A DNA stretch of 64,000 nt from Acinetobacter bereziniae LMG 1003 = CIP 70.12 (GCF_000368925.1 NZ_KB849756.1:2291242-2355241), one strand, 5' to 3'; counted from the stretch's first letter, positions 26,861-35,592 are shown. Made by a program: numbers and translations. The notes: generated from the sequence alone by a model not told the origin.

Positions 26861-27838
26861 ATGCAATTTAAAACTATACAACGTGAACACACTCATCAGT
26901 TTGATGAAGGTAATCCATTGGCACAAAAGAAAATTTTATGGGCAACCATTTTGACAGGTTTGATGATGCTGTTTGAAATTCTGGGAGGCTGGATTTTTAA
27001 TTCGATGGCATTACTTGCTGATGGTTGGCATATGAGTTCACATATGCTGGCGCTCGGTTTGGCTTATGCTGCTTATCGAGCCGCGCGCCATTATGCGCAG
27101 GATTTTCGTTTTAGTTTTGGTACATGGAAAATAGAGATTTTAGCAGGTTATAGTAGTGCAATTTTACTGATGGTTGTCGCTTTATTTATGGCTTTTCAAT
27201 CGATTGAACGTTTATTTCATCCTGTTCAGATTCATTATAATGAAGCGATTCTAATTGCTATTTTAGGTTTATTGGTCAATTTAATCTGTGCATGGTTACT
27301 GCATGATCACCATCACCATCACCATCACCATCACCATCACCATCATGCACATGATCATGATCAACATCATGGACATGATTTAAATCAAAAAGCGGCTTTT
27401 CTTCATGTAGTAGCAGATGCACTGACCTCTGTTTTGGCAATTATTGCATTATTTGCAGGTAAATATTTTGGTTGGGATTTTTTGGATGCGACTTTGGGTA
27501 TTGTGGGCGCAATTTTAGTTGGACGTTGGTCATTTGGTCTTATTAAAGAAACAGGCAAAACTTTACTGGATGCTGAAATGGATCATGTTGTAGTGGATGA
27601 AATCCGTGAAGTCATTACAGGTCTTAAAGTAAACGCCAAAATAACTGATCTCCATGTCTGGAAAGTGGGTAAAGCCAAGTTTTCAGTCATTTTGGCACTT
27701 GAAACATCTGATCAAAATTTAAATGCAGATCAAATTCGTAAAGCATTATCAATCCACAACGAATTGGTTCATATTTCCGTTGAAATTAATCAAACTGCGA
27801 TTTTTAGCTGGGTTCCACGTGAAACTTCATCACCATAA
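26861..27838 (+). CDS. dmeF: DmeF-type cation diffusion facilitator (Co/Ni efflux)
   Basis: The 325-residue protein is a CDF exporter with six membrane helices. The ADGWHMSSHM motif in helix 2 and HVVADALTSV in helix 5 hold the transport-site His/Asp residues and match the DmeF subfamily. A cytoplasmic loop (about residues 148-173) carries some 13 successive His, then HDHDQHHGHD, probably a metal-collecting tail. The C-terminal domain (about residues 240-325) is the CDF dimer domain. TAGGA lies 10 nt before ATG 26861. It would pump Co2+, Ni2+ or related ions out of the cytosol, under the divergent repressor. The last codons overlap a parS-like word at 27811-27826. Confidence 0.92.
   Translation: MQFKTIQREHTHQFDEGNPLAQKKILWATILTGLMMLFEILGGWIFNSMALLADGWHMSSHMLALGLAYAAYRAARHYAQDFRFSFGTWKIEILAGYSSAILLMVVALFMAFQSIERLFHPVQIHYNEAILIAILGLLVNLICAWLLHDHHHHHHHHHHHHHAHDHDQHHGHDLNQKAAFLHVVADALTSVLAIIALFAGKYFGWDFLDATLGIVGAILVGRWSFGLIKETGKTLLDAEMDHVVVDEIREVITGLKVNAKITDLHVWKVGKAKFSVILALETSDQNLNADQIRKALSIHNELVHISVEINQTAIFSWVPRETSSP
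27308..27343 (+). repeat. Six CACCAT hexamers in the His loop of dmeF
   Basis: Six perfect tandem CACCAT units encode 12 His. Being hexameric, unit gain or loss keeps the reading frame and only changes the length of the metal-binding loop. Confidence 0.95.
27811..27826. other. Weak parS-like site at the end of dmeF
   Basis: GGTTCCACGTGAAACT matches the parS consensus except at the two outer bases. Function is uncertain. Confidence 0.3.
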
Positions 27839-27905
27839 TTTAAATTTATCCCTTTATTATAACTCTGGATTTGAGTCGAGCATATTTTACTCAAGTTGGT
27901 TTAAT

Positions 27906-27944
27906 CACAGTTTTCAAACAAGCTCACAAGGCAACTGTGTTTTA
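27906..27944 (+). terminator. Weak terminator candidate after dmeF
   Basis: CACAGTT (27906-27912) pairs with AACTGTG (27933-27939) around a 20-nt loop, followed by TTTTAAT. Confidence 0.35.
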
Positions 27945-27976
27945 ATAACTGACAATATATTCTGAATTTTTGATTT

Positions 27977-28678
27977 ATGTTAAAGCACATCATTGCGTTG
28001 AGTTTAAGTTTTGCTTTTTGTGGGAGTAGTTTTGCCAGTATTGAAACTGCGAAAGCAAAACTCAGCAAAAACTATCCCAATGTCAAAATTGAGCATTTAC
28101 AGACGACTGAAATGCAAGGTCTGTATAGTGGTACGTTAGATAATCAAATCGTGTATATCAATGAAGATGCTCAACATATATTTGTTGGTTCTATGATTCG
28201 TTTAAAAGATCAACATAATTTAACCAAAGATCTCGTTGTTGAAAAAAATACAGTTGATTTTAAAAGTCTTCCTTTCAATGATGCAGTAAAAACAGTCAGG
28301 GGGAATGGAAAACGCCAGCTAGCCATCTTTTCTGACCCAAATTGCCCATATTGCAAAACGCTTGAAGGGAATCTAGCTAAACTCAATGATGTGACGATTT
28401 ATACTTTTATCTATCCGATCAAAGCACAATCTATTTTGCCTGCAAAGCAAGTATGGTGTTCGGCAAATCGTGAATATGCATGGAAAAATTTGATTCAAAA
28501 TGGGGTAAAACCCACTGCACCAGCAAATTGTCCAACACCGATTGAGCGTAATTTAGAATTAGGTAAAAAATTAGCGCTACACGGTACACCAGCAATTATT
28601 TTCTCAAATGGCTATAAAGCAATGGGTGCCTACCCTGCTGAAGAAATTGAGAAGTTATGGAACAAATTTGGATTATAA
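27977..28678 (+). CDS. dsbC: Thiol:disulfide interchange protein DsbC-like
   Basis: The 233-residue protein has a signal peptide (cut near SSFA), an N-terminal dimerisation region and a thioredoxin-fold domain with the active site DPNCPYCK and the cis-Pro loop HGTPAIIF. It would isomerise wrong disulfides in the periplasm. Two further Cys (VWCSAN and ANCPT) occupy the place of the second DsbC disulfide. It could serve the Cys-rich AdeT-like proteins of this window. Start ATG 27977. A bidirectional terminator follows. Confidence 0.93.
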   Translation: MLKHIIALSLSFAFCGSSFASIETAKAKLSKNYPNVKIEHLQTTEMQGLYSGTLDNQIVYINEDAQHIFVGSMIRLKDQHNLTKDLVVEKNTVDFKSLPFNDAVKTVRGNGKRQLAIFSDPNCPYCKTLEGNLAKLNDVTIYTFIYPIKAQSILPAKQVWCSANREYAWKNLIQNGVKPTAPANCPTPIERNLELGKKLALHGTPAIIFSNGYKAMGAYPAEEIEKLWNKFGL

Positions 28679-28702
28679 AACGATAATTTCATAAGCACTT
28701 AG

Positions 28703-28730
28703 AAAAAAAGCACCCTGAATGGGTGCTTTT
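28703..28730. terminator. Bidirectional terminator between dsbC and the GlsB-type gene
   Basis: AAAAGCACCC (28706-28715) pairs with GGGTGCTTTT (28721-28730) around TGAAT; the A-run serves the minus strand. Confidence 0.88.
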
Positions 28731-28744
28731 CTAAATGCAAAATT

Positions 28745-28996
28745 TTAACTTCGTTTGGCAATCATGTTGTAAATAAATAACACGATAATTGCACCCACCA
28801 CAGAGGCAATAAAACCGGCAGATGCACCTTTAGGGTAAAGTCCTAATAATTGACCGCCGTAGGTTGCAACCAATGAACCTACGATCCCCAGCGCTGTGGT
28901 TACAATAAAACCTGCTTTATCATCACCAGGATGGATTGCTCGAGCAATCAGACCTGCAATAAAACCAATCACAATTGCACTAATCAATGACATCAT
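28745..28996 (-). CDS. GlsB/YeaQ/YmgE-family small membrane protein
   Basis: The 83-residue protein consists of three hydrophobic segments with Gly-rich motifs (GFIAGLIARAIHPGDDKAGF, ALGIVGS, GFIASVVGAIIVLFIYN) of the transglycosylase-associated (GlsB) family. Members are stress-induced inner-membrane proteins of unknown mechanism. AAGGAGAAAG lies before the ATG pair at 28996/28993. Monocistronic. Confidence 0.92.
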   Translation of the reverse strand: MMSLISAIVIGFIAGLIARAIHPGDDKAGFIVTTALGIVGSLVATYGGQLLGLYPKGASAGFIASVVGAIIVLFIYNMIAKRS

Positions 28997-29135
28997 AATC
29001 TTTCTCCTTTTTCTTTATTTTGTCGTGAGTTACTGCATCGAATTAATTTAATATTCAAATATTTTTACAGGAAGTAAAAGGTTGGATTTGCTACAAGTTG
29101 TTGCATTTTTGTTCGACGGTTGCTGGGGGAAGCCA

Positions 29136-29160
29136 TAAAAAAAGCGACCGTGGTCGCTTA
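29136..29160 (-). terminator. Intrinsic terminator of hpt
   Basis: AAGCGACC (29142-29149) pairs with GGTCGCTT (29152-29159); the A-run at 29137-29143 gives a U-tract on the minus strand. Confidence 0.85.
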
Positions 29161-29197
29161 AATCAGTTTAGGTAAAATGGGTTTACTGAAGATGATC

Positions 29198-29725
29198 TTA
29201 TAGACCAATTTCTCCAATAAATGGAATATGGCGATATTTTTGATCATAATCTAAGCCATAACCCACAATGAACTTATCTTCTACTTCAAAGCCTAGAAAT
29301 TTCACGTCTAAGTCGATTTCACGGCGAGAAGGTTTGCTGACTAAAGTACACAGTTCAATTGAATTCGGTTGACGGGTACTTAATATTTCTAAAACTTTGC
29401 TCAAAGTGTTGCCTGAATCAATAATATCTTCTACCACCAAGATATCTTTTCCGCGAATTTCTCCGTCTAGATCTTTTAGGATTCTGACATCACGAGAGGA
29501 TGTTGTATTGCCACCATAGCTTGAAACCGTCATAAAATCGAGCTCGTGAGTTTTAGTAATGGCACGGCATAAATCTGCCATAAAAATCACTGAACCACGC
29601 AATAAGCCAATTAAAACCAATTCTTTATCACTACTGGCATAATGCGCATCAATTTTTTTACCAAGTTCTTGAACTTTTGCATGAATTTCTTCAGCAGAAA
29701 TCATTACTTTCATTTCAACAGTCAT
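29198..29725 (-). CDS. hpt: Hypoxanthine phosphoribosyltransferase
   Basis: Hpt salvages hypoxanthine (and guanine weakly) to nucleotides with PRPP. The PRPP loop VLVVEDIIDSGNTL and the LLRGSVIFMADL stretch are intact. 175 residues, usual size. The ATG at 29725 begins MTVEMKVMISAEEI; internal ATGs at codons 5 and 8 are possible starts. It is preceded by the terminator of the guaD transcript and has its own terminator. Together with guaD next door it handles free purines. Confidence 0.95.
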   Translation of the reverse strand: MTVEMKVMISAEEIHAKVQELGKKIDAHYASSDKELVLIGLLRGSVIFMADLCRAITKTHELDFMTVSSYGGNTTSSRDVRILKDLDGEIRGKDILVVEDIIDSGNTLSKVLEILSTRQPNSIELCTLVSKPSRREIDLDVKFLGFEVEDKFIVGYGLDYDQKYRHIPFIGEIGL

Positions 29726-29763
29726 GGGAAATACCTAAAACTTAAACATCAAATTCTAAAATT

Positions 29764-29788
29764 AAAAAAGGTGTTGACTAGCAACACC
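29764..29788 (-). terminator. Terminator of the guaD transcript
   Basis: GGTGTTG (29770-29776) pairs with CAACACC (29782-29788) around ACTAG; six A at 29764-29769 form the U-tract on the minus strand. Confidence 0.8.
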
Positions 29789-29880
29789 CTAAAAGATGGC
29801 ATAATTTTAAAACATATCAGGTTCAGATGCATCCTTTTTACGATTTGAAAATGTAAATGCCGAAATTTGAAGCTAAATAT

Positions 29881-29991
29881 CTAGTGCGCATCTTGTTTTA
29901 ACAACAGCGCACATACGATAAAAACACCACCTATCAAAAGAAGTTTTTTCTTGGAGGGTGATGATTTAGGATTTTTTTCAGACTTGTGCAT
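29881..29991 (-). CDS. Possible 36-residue single-span membrane protein
   Basis: An ATG at 29991, overlapping the end of guaD by 14 bases in another frame, opens a 36-codon ORF. It has a Lys/Ser-rich N-terminus, then KKKLLLIGGVFIVCALLL, a plausible membrane helix with positive-inside charge, and a short tail. The terminator at 29764-29788 lies downstream, so the ORF is inside the guaD transcript. The ribosome site is weak. Function is unknown and the ORF may be untranslated. Confidence 0.4.
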   Translation of the reverse strand: MHKSEKNPKSSPSKKKLLLIGGVFIVCALLLKQDAH

Positions 29992-31294
29992 AGGCTTTTT
30001 GTCCATAAATATAGGTGGCTTGAATATTACGGTCATCCCCCATAGTGAATAAGGCGAATAATGCATCTTCAATATTTTTTGCTCGCTCTTGACGCAATTG
30101 CTGTAATGCGGTTGCTTTTAAATTCAGCACGACAAAGTCAGCTTCTTTGCCTACATTGAAATTGCCCAATCGATCATCTAAATGCAGCGCTTTAGCACCA
30201 CCAAGCGTTGCATGATAAAGCGATTCCAGGGCTGAAAGTTTATCGCCTTGTAGTTGCTGAACTTTGTAGGCTTCGTTAAGTGTTTGTAAGTGGCAAAATG
30301 CGGTGCCTGCGCCTACATCAGTTCCAAGACCAACTTTGACTTGTTTTTCCCAAGATTTTTTTAATGGAAATAAACCACTGCCCAAGAATAAGTTGGAGGT
30401 TGGACAGAATGCGATCGCAGAATCAGTTGCATGCATACAATCCCATTCGTGTTCTTCTAAATGAACACAATGGGCGAAAACAGAACGCTCCCCTGTTAAC
30501 CCATAATGATGATAAACATCTAAATATCCCTGTTGTTCTGGAAATAATTCTTTGACCCAAGTAATTTCGTTTTTATTTTCACTTAAATGCGTATGGACAT
30601 AAACATCAGGATATTCTGCTTTTAATTGCCCTGCTTTTGCCAACTGTTCTGGTGTAGAGGTTGGTGCAAAGCGTGGCGTAATGGCATAAAGATTACGACC
30701 TTTGCCATGCCATTTTTCAATCAGTGCTTTTGAGTCGAGATAAGCACTTTCAGCCGTATCAGTCAGCTCTTCTGGTGCATGACGATCCATCATCACCTTA
30801 CCCGCAATTAAGCGCATTTGATGACGTTCTGCAGCTTCAAATAAAGCATCCACAGATTGCGGATGTACTGTACAGAAAACCAGTGCTGTTGTTGTGCCAT
30901 TTTTTAGTAATTCATGAACAAAAAACTGTGCGATTTTATCTGCGTAGTTTTTATCTGCAAATTGAATTTCTGTTGGAAAGGTATAGGTATTGAGCCATTC
31001 TAATAATTGTTCGCCATAGGCACCCACCATTTCTGTTTGTGGAAAATGAATATGAGTGTCGATAAAACCAGGTACAATCAACTGTTCAGGATAATGATCA
31101 ACGCTCATATCATTACTTAATTGCGACTGCCCTGCTTCCCAATCACCAAACCAGATAATTTTACCTTGTTCAGTAATCAATAACCCATCTTCAATATAAC
31201 GCGTTTGATCTAAAATTTGAGTGGCTTGGGAAACGGTATTTTGAATATCAAGAAAACGTCCGCGAATCGCCGTTTTCTGCACAACAGAAGACAT
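29978..31294 (-). CDS. guaD: Guanine deaminase
   Basis: The enzyme converts guanine to xanthine and ammonia. The 438-residue amidohydrolase has the metal motif GFIDTHIHFPQ, the later HTHLSEN and FAHCVHL histidines and the Asp in GLGTDVGAG. PGFIDTHIHFPQTEMVGAYG is typical of GuaD. The ATG at 31294 (MSSVVQKTAIRG) with AGG upstream is chosen; the open frame extends 44 codons more without support. It ends overlapping a possible small membrane-protein ORF and is followed by hpt on the same strand. Confidence 0.95.
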   Translation of the reverse strand: MSSVVQKTAIRGRFLDIQNTVSQATQILDQTRYIEDGLLITEQGKIIWFGDWEAGQSQLSNDMSVDHYPEQLIVPGFIDTHIHFPQTEMVGAYGEQLLEWLNTYTFPTEIQFADKNYADKIAQFFVHELLKNGTTTALVFCTVHPQSVDALFEAAERHQMRLIAGKVMMDRHAPEELTDTAESAYLDSKALIEKWHGKGRNLYAITPRFAPTSTPEQLAKAGQLKAEYPDVYVHTHLSENKNEITWVKELFPEQQGYLDVYHHYGLTGERSVFAHCVHLEEHEWDCMHATDSAIAFCPTSNLFLGSGLFPLKKSWEKQVKVGLGTDVGAGTAFCHLQTLNEAYKVQQLQGDKLSALESLYHATLGGAKALHLDDRLGNFNVGKEADFVVLNLKATALQQLRQERAKNIEDALFALFTMGDDRNIQATYIYGQKAYAQV

Positions 31295-31515
31295 GTAAAA
31301 CCTGCAATTTATCCTTTTTTCGATTGATTGTACCTGAAATTTATTTAAGCTGCTGTAAGCAGTTTTATTTTCTTGTGTGCTCAAAAATGTAATTGATGTT
31401 GAAGATTGTGAAAAAATCAAAAGCATTACACGAATATTTGAGTTTGTGACTTTATCTTTAATCTAAGAATAGGTACAGTGTCGGCAAATGATGGAAATAA
31501 GAGAAAATAATATTT

Positions 31516-31989
31516 ATGTATTTTTGGAATACCAAAGCTTTGGCGCATGAACTAGCAGAAGATACTTTAGAAAAACGCCATTATAAAAATTATTATTTGA
31601 TCGCTGCTTTAGTGGTCAGTGCAGTTTATTACTATGGTATGTTTTCACCTTATTATGATGCTCGTGTGATTGGTTTAGAAGGCATATTGACGCTGATCAT
31701 TATGTTTGTTGGCATTCAACGTTGCTATGCTGCAAACGGTGGTGATGAGGGCGTGCATTTTATGAATCGTGTCACGGCACTCTCATTCCCTATTTTGTTG
31801 CAGACCACTGTTGCGGGAATTGCTTTTGGTTTGATTCTGCTCGGCATTTATCAATTTTTTGATCTTGAAAATACTGCTTTTGAAATGTGGTATGAGTGGT
31901 GTGTTTCTGCCTTTACGATTTTTTTGCAGATTGTGTTTTTTACCCGCTTAAATCAATACATGAAACGTGTTGCGGATCATACAATTTAA
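31516..31989 (+). CDS. Uncharacterised inner-membrane protein
   Basis: The 157-residue product starts at ATG 31516 after AAGAGAAAAT. Four hydrophobic segments are visible (about residues 27-44, 53-70, 90-112 and 128-146), with a soluble charged N-terminus. No family motif was recognised. It stands alone, divergent from guaD, with a weak terminator-like stem downstream. Confidence 0.75.
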   Translation: MYFWNTKALAHELAEDTLEKRHYKNYYLIAALVVSAVYYYGMFSPYYDARVIGLEGILTLIIMFVGIQRCYAANGGDEGVHFMNRVTALSFPILLQTTVAGIAFGLILLGIYQFFDLENTAFEMWYEWCVSAFTIFLQIVFFTRLNQYMKRVADHTI

Positions 31990-32007
31990 CAATAAGCAGA
32001 GTCATAA

Positions 32008-32037
32008 AAGGGATTTATCTCACTGGATAAACCCCTT
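32008..32037 (+). terminator. Possible terminator after the membrane protein gene
   Basis: AAGGGATTTATC (32008-32019) pairs with GATAAACCCCTT (32026-32037) with one mismatch; no T-run follows. Confidence 0.4.
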
Positions 32038-32129
32038 AGTTTAAATAGTGGATATGATATTTAGAGATTTTTAAATGTTTAATCGCCAAAATAATGACAG
32101 TGTTGTACTGAATATTGGTCTGTTTAAAA

Positions 32130-33290
32130 TTACTCTAGAAAATAATGGGCTGCAAAATGTGCATCATTCCCAATAATGTCAAATTCATCTTCTCGAATCG
32201 ACATACCTGCACAAGTATGTCCAACCATCCATAAACCCAGTGTTGGAAGTTTACCGTCATACAATGGGGTATTGACCCATTTTTGCGCAATATAACCGTA
32301 TTTATCATAATCATCAAAGTAGAAGCTTCCTGAAGCAGCGCCCTGATCAATATTATCTTCTACTACACGGATATTTGCGCCTTCTCGGGCGAGAATAGGC
32401 TTTTTCACCCATTTGCCTTGTAATGAAACATTGGTATCGAAGGCATGGGATTCAAGTAAATAAGGATGGTTTGGAAACTTTTTCCAAAGTTCTACCAAAA
32501 TTGCTTTATTTGACAGCAACATTTTCCAACATGGCTCGACCCATTGGGTGGAGGGTTTTAAATATTGAGAAAAGTTTTCTTCCCAGACCCATTCCCAAGG
32601 GTAAAGTTTAAATAGCTGATCAATCGATTGATCATTCAAATCCACAAAGTTTTGTCCATCCCATCCGATATTTTCCATCGAAAGTTCGGACACACGATGT
32701 CCTGCTTGGAACGCCGTATCCATTAAATATTCGAGATTTCCCCAATCTTCACGTCCGGCTTCTTGGCAAGCAGCGAAATGAATATGCGAACCTCGTGGAA
32801 AAATCGTTTTCCAGCGATTAATCAGATCTTCGTGAATACTGTTGAATTGATCACGATGCGGAATATTTTCCACTTGTTCAATCCAATGCCACTGAGCAAC
32901 TGAGGCTTCGAGTAACCCCGTGGGTGTGTCTGCATTGTATTCCAGCATTTTGATTTGACGACCATCATAGGCAAAGTCAAATCGACCATAGAGCATGGGT
33001 GCATGGTTGTGCCATGAATGTTCAATGAGTGGGATTGCAGCCTGTGGAATTTGAAAATAATCAGGATAATCACCTTTTTGAATGATTTCTCCTGCCACTT
33101 GCATGCACATCTGGTGTAATTCATTCGAGGCATCTTCAAGTTGCTCAATTTGCTTTAGGGTAAATTCATAAGCAACCCCTTCAGACCAGTAAATGGAACC
33201 ATCCAGAGAAGGTAAGTTGTAATAATCAAAACCAATTTTTTCGTGTTCTTGTTGCCAGTTGGGACGAGCTTGGAAGCATTTTCTTTTCAT
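32130..33290 (-). CDS. Glutathionylspermidine synthase-family ATP-grasp protein (YgiC/YjfC-like)
   Basis: The 386-residue protein is the synthetase half of the glutathionylspermidine synthase family, without the N-terminal amidase. Family stretches are YGRFDFAYDGRQIKMLEYNADTPTG, KAILVELWKKFPNHPYLLES and KPILAREGANI, the last being part of the ATP-grasp site. E. coli YgiC and YjfC have this shape; their substrates are not well established. It lies 34 bases downstream of a YgiB-like lipoprotein gene on the same strand, the same order as ygiB-ygiC. Confidence 0.9.
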   Translation of the reverse strand: MKRKCFQARPNWQQEHEKIGFDYYNLPSLDGSIYWSEGVAYEFTLKQIEQLEDASNELHQMCMQVAGEIIQKGDYPDYFQIPQAAIPLIEHSWHNHAPMLYGRFDFAYDGRQIKMLEYNADTPTGLLEASVAQWHWIEQVENIPHRDQFNSIHEDLINRWKTIFPRGSHIHFAACQEAGREDWGNLEYLMDTAFQAGHRVSELSMENIGWDGQNFVDLNDQSIDQLFKLYPWEWVWEENFSQYLKPSTQWVEPCWKMLLSNKAILVELWKKFPNHPYLLESHAFDTNVSLQGKWVKKPILAREGANIRVVEDNIDQGAASGSFYFDDYDKYGYIAQKWVNTPLYDGKLPTLGLWMVGHTCAGMSIREDEFDIIGNDAHFAAHYFLE

Positions 33291-33324
33291 AATATTCTAA
33301 ATCATAAGATTGCGTATAAGATGT

Positions 33325-33705
33325 CTAACCACCAAAAGAGAACCCACTGCGCCCAAAGCCTCCACGCACAGGCGAAGATTTGCTATTACTTTTGGTGACT
33401 TGAGAAACCTGCGGTTGTCCAACACTTAGATTTGTCGAAGGTTCAACTTTACGTCCTAAATAATTTACTTTGCGATTGCCTTCATAATATTGTGGGCCAA
33501 TAAAGCGAGAGCCAGCATAGTATCCACCAGAAGAATGACTACCAGAAGAACTTGTTGCTGTTTCCTCTTCACAGAGATCAGTGTTCCAGTCATATGAACA
33601 GTCATATTGGCTATTATAAACATCTTGAACAAGGGGTTTGTTATTGCTACTGCATGCTGTAATTAAAAGAGGGACTACAACCAGACTGATTTTTTTTGAA
33701 CGCAT
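33325..33705 (-). CDS. Short YgiB-like (DUF1190-type) lipoprotein
   Basis: The 126-residue product has a lipoprotein signal with lipobox LITAC (Cys about residue 18). The rest is Ser/Gly/Tyr-rich with a GPQYYEGNRKVNYLGR stretch and a C-terminal RGGFGRSGFSFGG. The ending resembles the RGGFG of E. coli YgiB, and the gene precedes a YgiC-like gene, which supports the link; YgiB is considerably longer, so this would be a reduced form. Expected in the outer or inner membrane. Function unknown. Confidence 0.72.
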   Translation of the reverse strand: MRSKKISLVVVPLLITACSSNNKPLVQDVYNSQYDCSYDWNTDLCEEETATSSSGSHSSGGYYAGSRFIGPQYYEGNRKVNYLGRKVEPSTNLSVGQPQVSQVTKSNSKSSPVRGGFGRSGFSFGG

Positions 33706-33921
33706 GATTAGCCTTAGATCATCGAGTATTTTTATCTATTTGCTTTATAACATGATAAAAAGAAATTGTTTTATGCGCTGTATGATATGAGGATGTATGT
33801 TGAATGTACAGTCTGTGATTTATAAAATTGTTTTTTATCTGGATAATCGTCTGAAAATAAATCGATATTCAAACCATTTAGACATTGAATGATTGCGAAA
33901 TAGCGTTGAATAAAAAGAGCC

Positions 33922-34506
33922 ATGAACTATACAAAACAGCTTGAACAGATGATTTATAGCTCCCCTCAACTGATGATGAGGTTACAGTATTTGCGAGAAC
34001 TACATGCAGATGCCTATTTGAGTGCAGGGGTCATTCGCAATATGGTATGGTCTAATTTACACGATCAGGTTTATTGTCTTGATGACACCGAGATTGATGT
34101 GATTTTTTATGATTTAAAAGATCAATTAGGGGGTGAAGAACGGCGTTTAAGCCAAGAATTAAAACAAAAATTCCCAAGCAATGATTGGGATGTGGTCAAT
34201 CAAGCCTATGTTCATCTATGGTACAAAACCGATGATGGGAATGCGATTAGTCAATATTCTTCATTATTTGATGCTTTATCTGTTTGGGTTGAAACCTCAA
34301 CTGCAATAGCTGTTCGTCTACAACAGTCTGGTCAATTAGAATGGATTGCGCCTTTTGGACTCAATGATTTATTTGAGTTAAAGTTAAGATGGAATGCTCG
34401 TTTAGTCAGTTATGCCACCTTTGTACAACGAATCGAGTCTAAGCGTTTTTTGCAGAGATGGGACAAATTGGTGATTGTCGATCAACCATTTAGAGATCAG
34501 GAATAG
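33922..34506 (+). CDS. Nucleotidyltransferase-like protein (NTP_transf_6/DUF925 type)
   Basis: The 194-residue protein shows the layout of the NTP_transf_6 group: SAGVIRNMVW, the acidic pair DDTEIDVIFYD, then VHLWY, a Tyr-Ser-Ser..DALSVWVETSTAIAVR block and APFGLNDLFELKLRWN. The Asp pair would bind metal in a nucleotidyltransferase fold. Substrate and role are unknown. The ATG at 33922 has AAAGAG before it. Monocistronic. Confidence 0.85.
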   Translation: MNYTKQLEQMIYSSPQLMMRLQYLRELHADAYLSAGVIRNMVWSNLHDQVYCLDDTEIDVIFYDLKDQLGGEERRLSQELKQKFPSNDWDVVNQAYVHLWYKTDDGNAISQYSSLFDALSVWVETSTAIAVRLQQSGQLEWIAPFGLNDLFELKLRWNARLVSYATFVQRIESKRFLQRWDKLVIVDQPFRDQE

Positions 34507-34591
34507 CTCAGTAAAGAATGAATTCAATATTCCAAAGCATCCCATGATCAAGTGGTATTTAAAACGCATTCCTTGCTTAGGATGTCCTGAT

Positions 34592-34617
34592 AAAAAAGCC
34601 CTCCGAGTGGAAGGCTT
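34592..34617 (-). terminator. Intrinsic terminator of the TerC-family gene
   Basis: AAGCCCTCC (34596-34604) pairs with GGAAGGCTT (34609-34617) with one mismatch; the A-run 34592-34597 is the U-tract on the minus strand. Confidence 0.75.
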
Positions 34618-34626
34618 GGTTTAGTT

Positions 34627-35592
34627 TTATAAACGGGTTTCCTGATGCTTTTTGTTATGGCGGATCGACAGCCAAGCGGTAATGGTCAATACAATAACAA
34701 TGAACCCTAAAGAAATCCAAATTGGCATATGGAATACATCCAACATTAACATTTTAAAACCAATGAACAGTAAGATAATTCCTAAACCGTAAGGTAAATA
34801 GTGCATCTTTGACGCAGCACCAGACAATAAAAAGAACATCGCACGCAAGCCTAAAATTGCCATTAAGTTCGCCGTGAGTACAATAAAAGGATCACTGGTG
34901 ACCGCAAAAATAGCTGGAATTGAATCGACAGCAAAGATCACATCAGATGCTTCAACTAAAATTAATACTAGAAATAACGGCGTTGCCCAAAGTACACCAT
35001 TTTGACGGACAAAGAATTTAGCGCCTTCCAGTTTAGGTGTAATGCGCATGTGTTTACGTAGCCATTTTAGAATCGCCATATCTTCGATATTGGTTTCTTC
35101 CTCATCTTGACCTTTCAGGAATTTGAATCCTGTATAAACGAGGAAAGCACCAAAGATATAGAGAACCCAAGAGAACTCTTGAACGAACCAAGCACCAATA
35201 AAGATAAATAGAGTACGTAAAATAATTGCGCCTAATACACCATAGAGTAAAATTTTACGCTGTAAGCCTTGTGGAATCGCAAATGCAGCAAAAATCATTA
35301 ACCAAACAAAAACGTTGTCAATTGCTAAGGATTTTTCTAAGAGATAGCCTGCAAAGTATTCCATGGTTTTCGTATTGGCTATGGCAACACCCGCAGTTTG
35401 CTGTAAATACAGCCATAAACCGCCACCAAATAAAGCAGCGACACTGACCCACGCAATACTCCAGTAGGCAGCAGTTTTAATTTTAACGTCTTGACCTTCT
35501 TTTTGCTTAAAGCCTAAAAAGTCAATCAGTAACATCACGATGACGATAGCGAAGAACGCTAAATACAGCCATGGATTGCCTATAGATTCCAT
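34627..35592 (-). CDS. TerC/Alx-family membrane protein, probable Mn2+ exporter
   Basis: The 321-residue protein has about nine membrane helices and TerC family motifs: LLEKSLAIDNVFVWLMIF, RKILLYGVLGAIILR and LVEASDVIFAVDSIPAIFAVT, with conserved membrane Asp/Glu. Start ATG 35592 has GGAG 7 nt upstream; the frame extends 7 more codons without support. Alx-type members export Mn2+ and are controlled by yybP-ykoY riboswitches; exactly such an element precedes this gene, which supports the same role here. Confidence 0.93.
   Translation of the reverse strand: MESIGNPWLYLAFFAIVIVMLLIDFLGFKQKEGQDVKIKTAAYWSIAWVSVAALFGGGLWLYLQQTAGVAIANTKTMEYFAGYLLEKSLAIDNVFVWLMIFAAFAIPQGLQRKILLYGVLGAIILRTLFIFIGAWFVQEFSWVLYIFGAFLVYTGFKFLKGQDEEETNIEDMAILKWLRKHMRITPKLEGAKFFVRQNGVLWATPLFLVLILVEASDVIFAVDSIPAIFAVTSDPFIVLTANLMAILGLRAMFFLLSGAASKMHYLPYGLGIILLFIGFKMLMLDVFHMPIWISLGFIVIVLTITAWLSIRHNKKHQETRL

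Noticed and set aside
27308..27343. Tandem repeat that could suggest a CRISPR-like array
   Set aside because: It is a coding hexamer repeat for His, without spacers.
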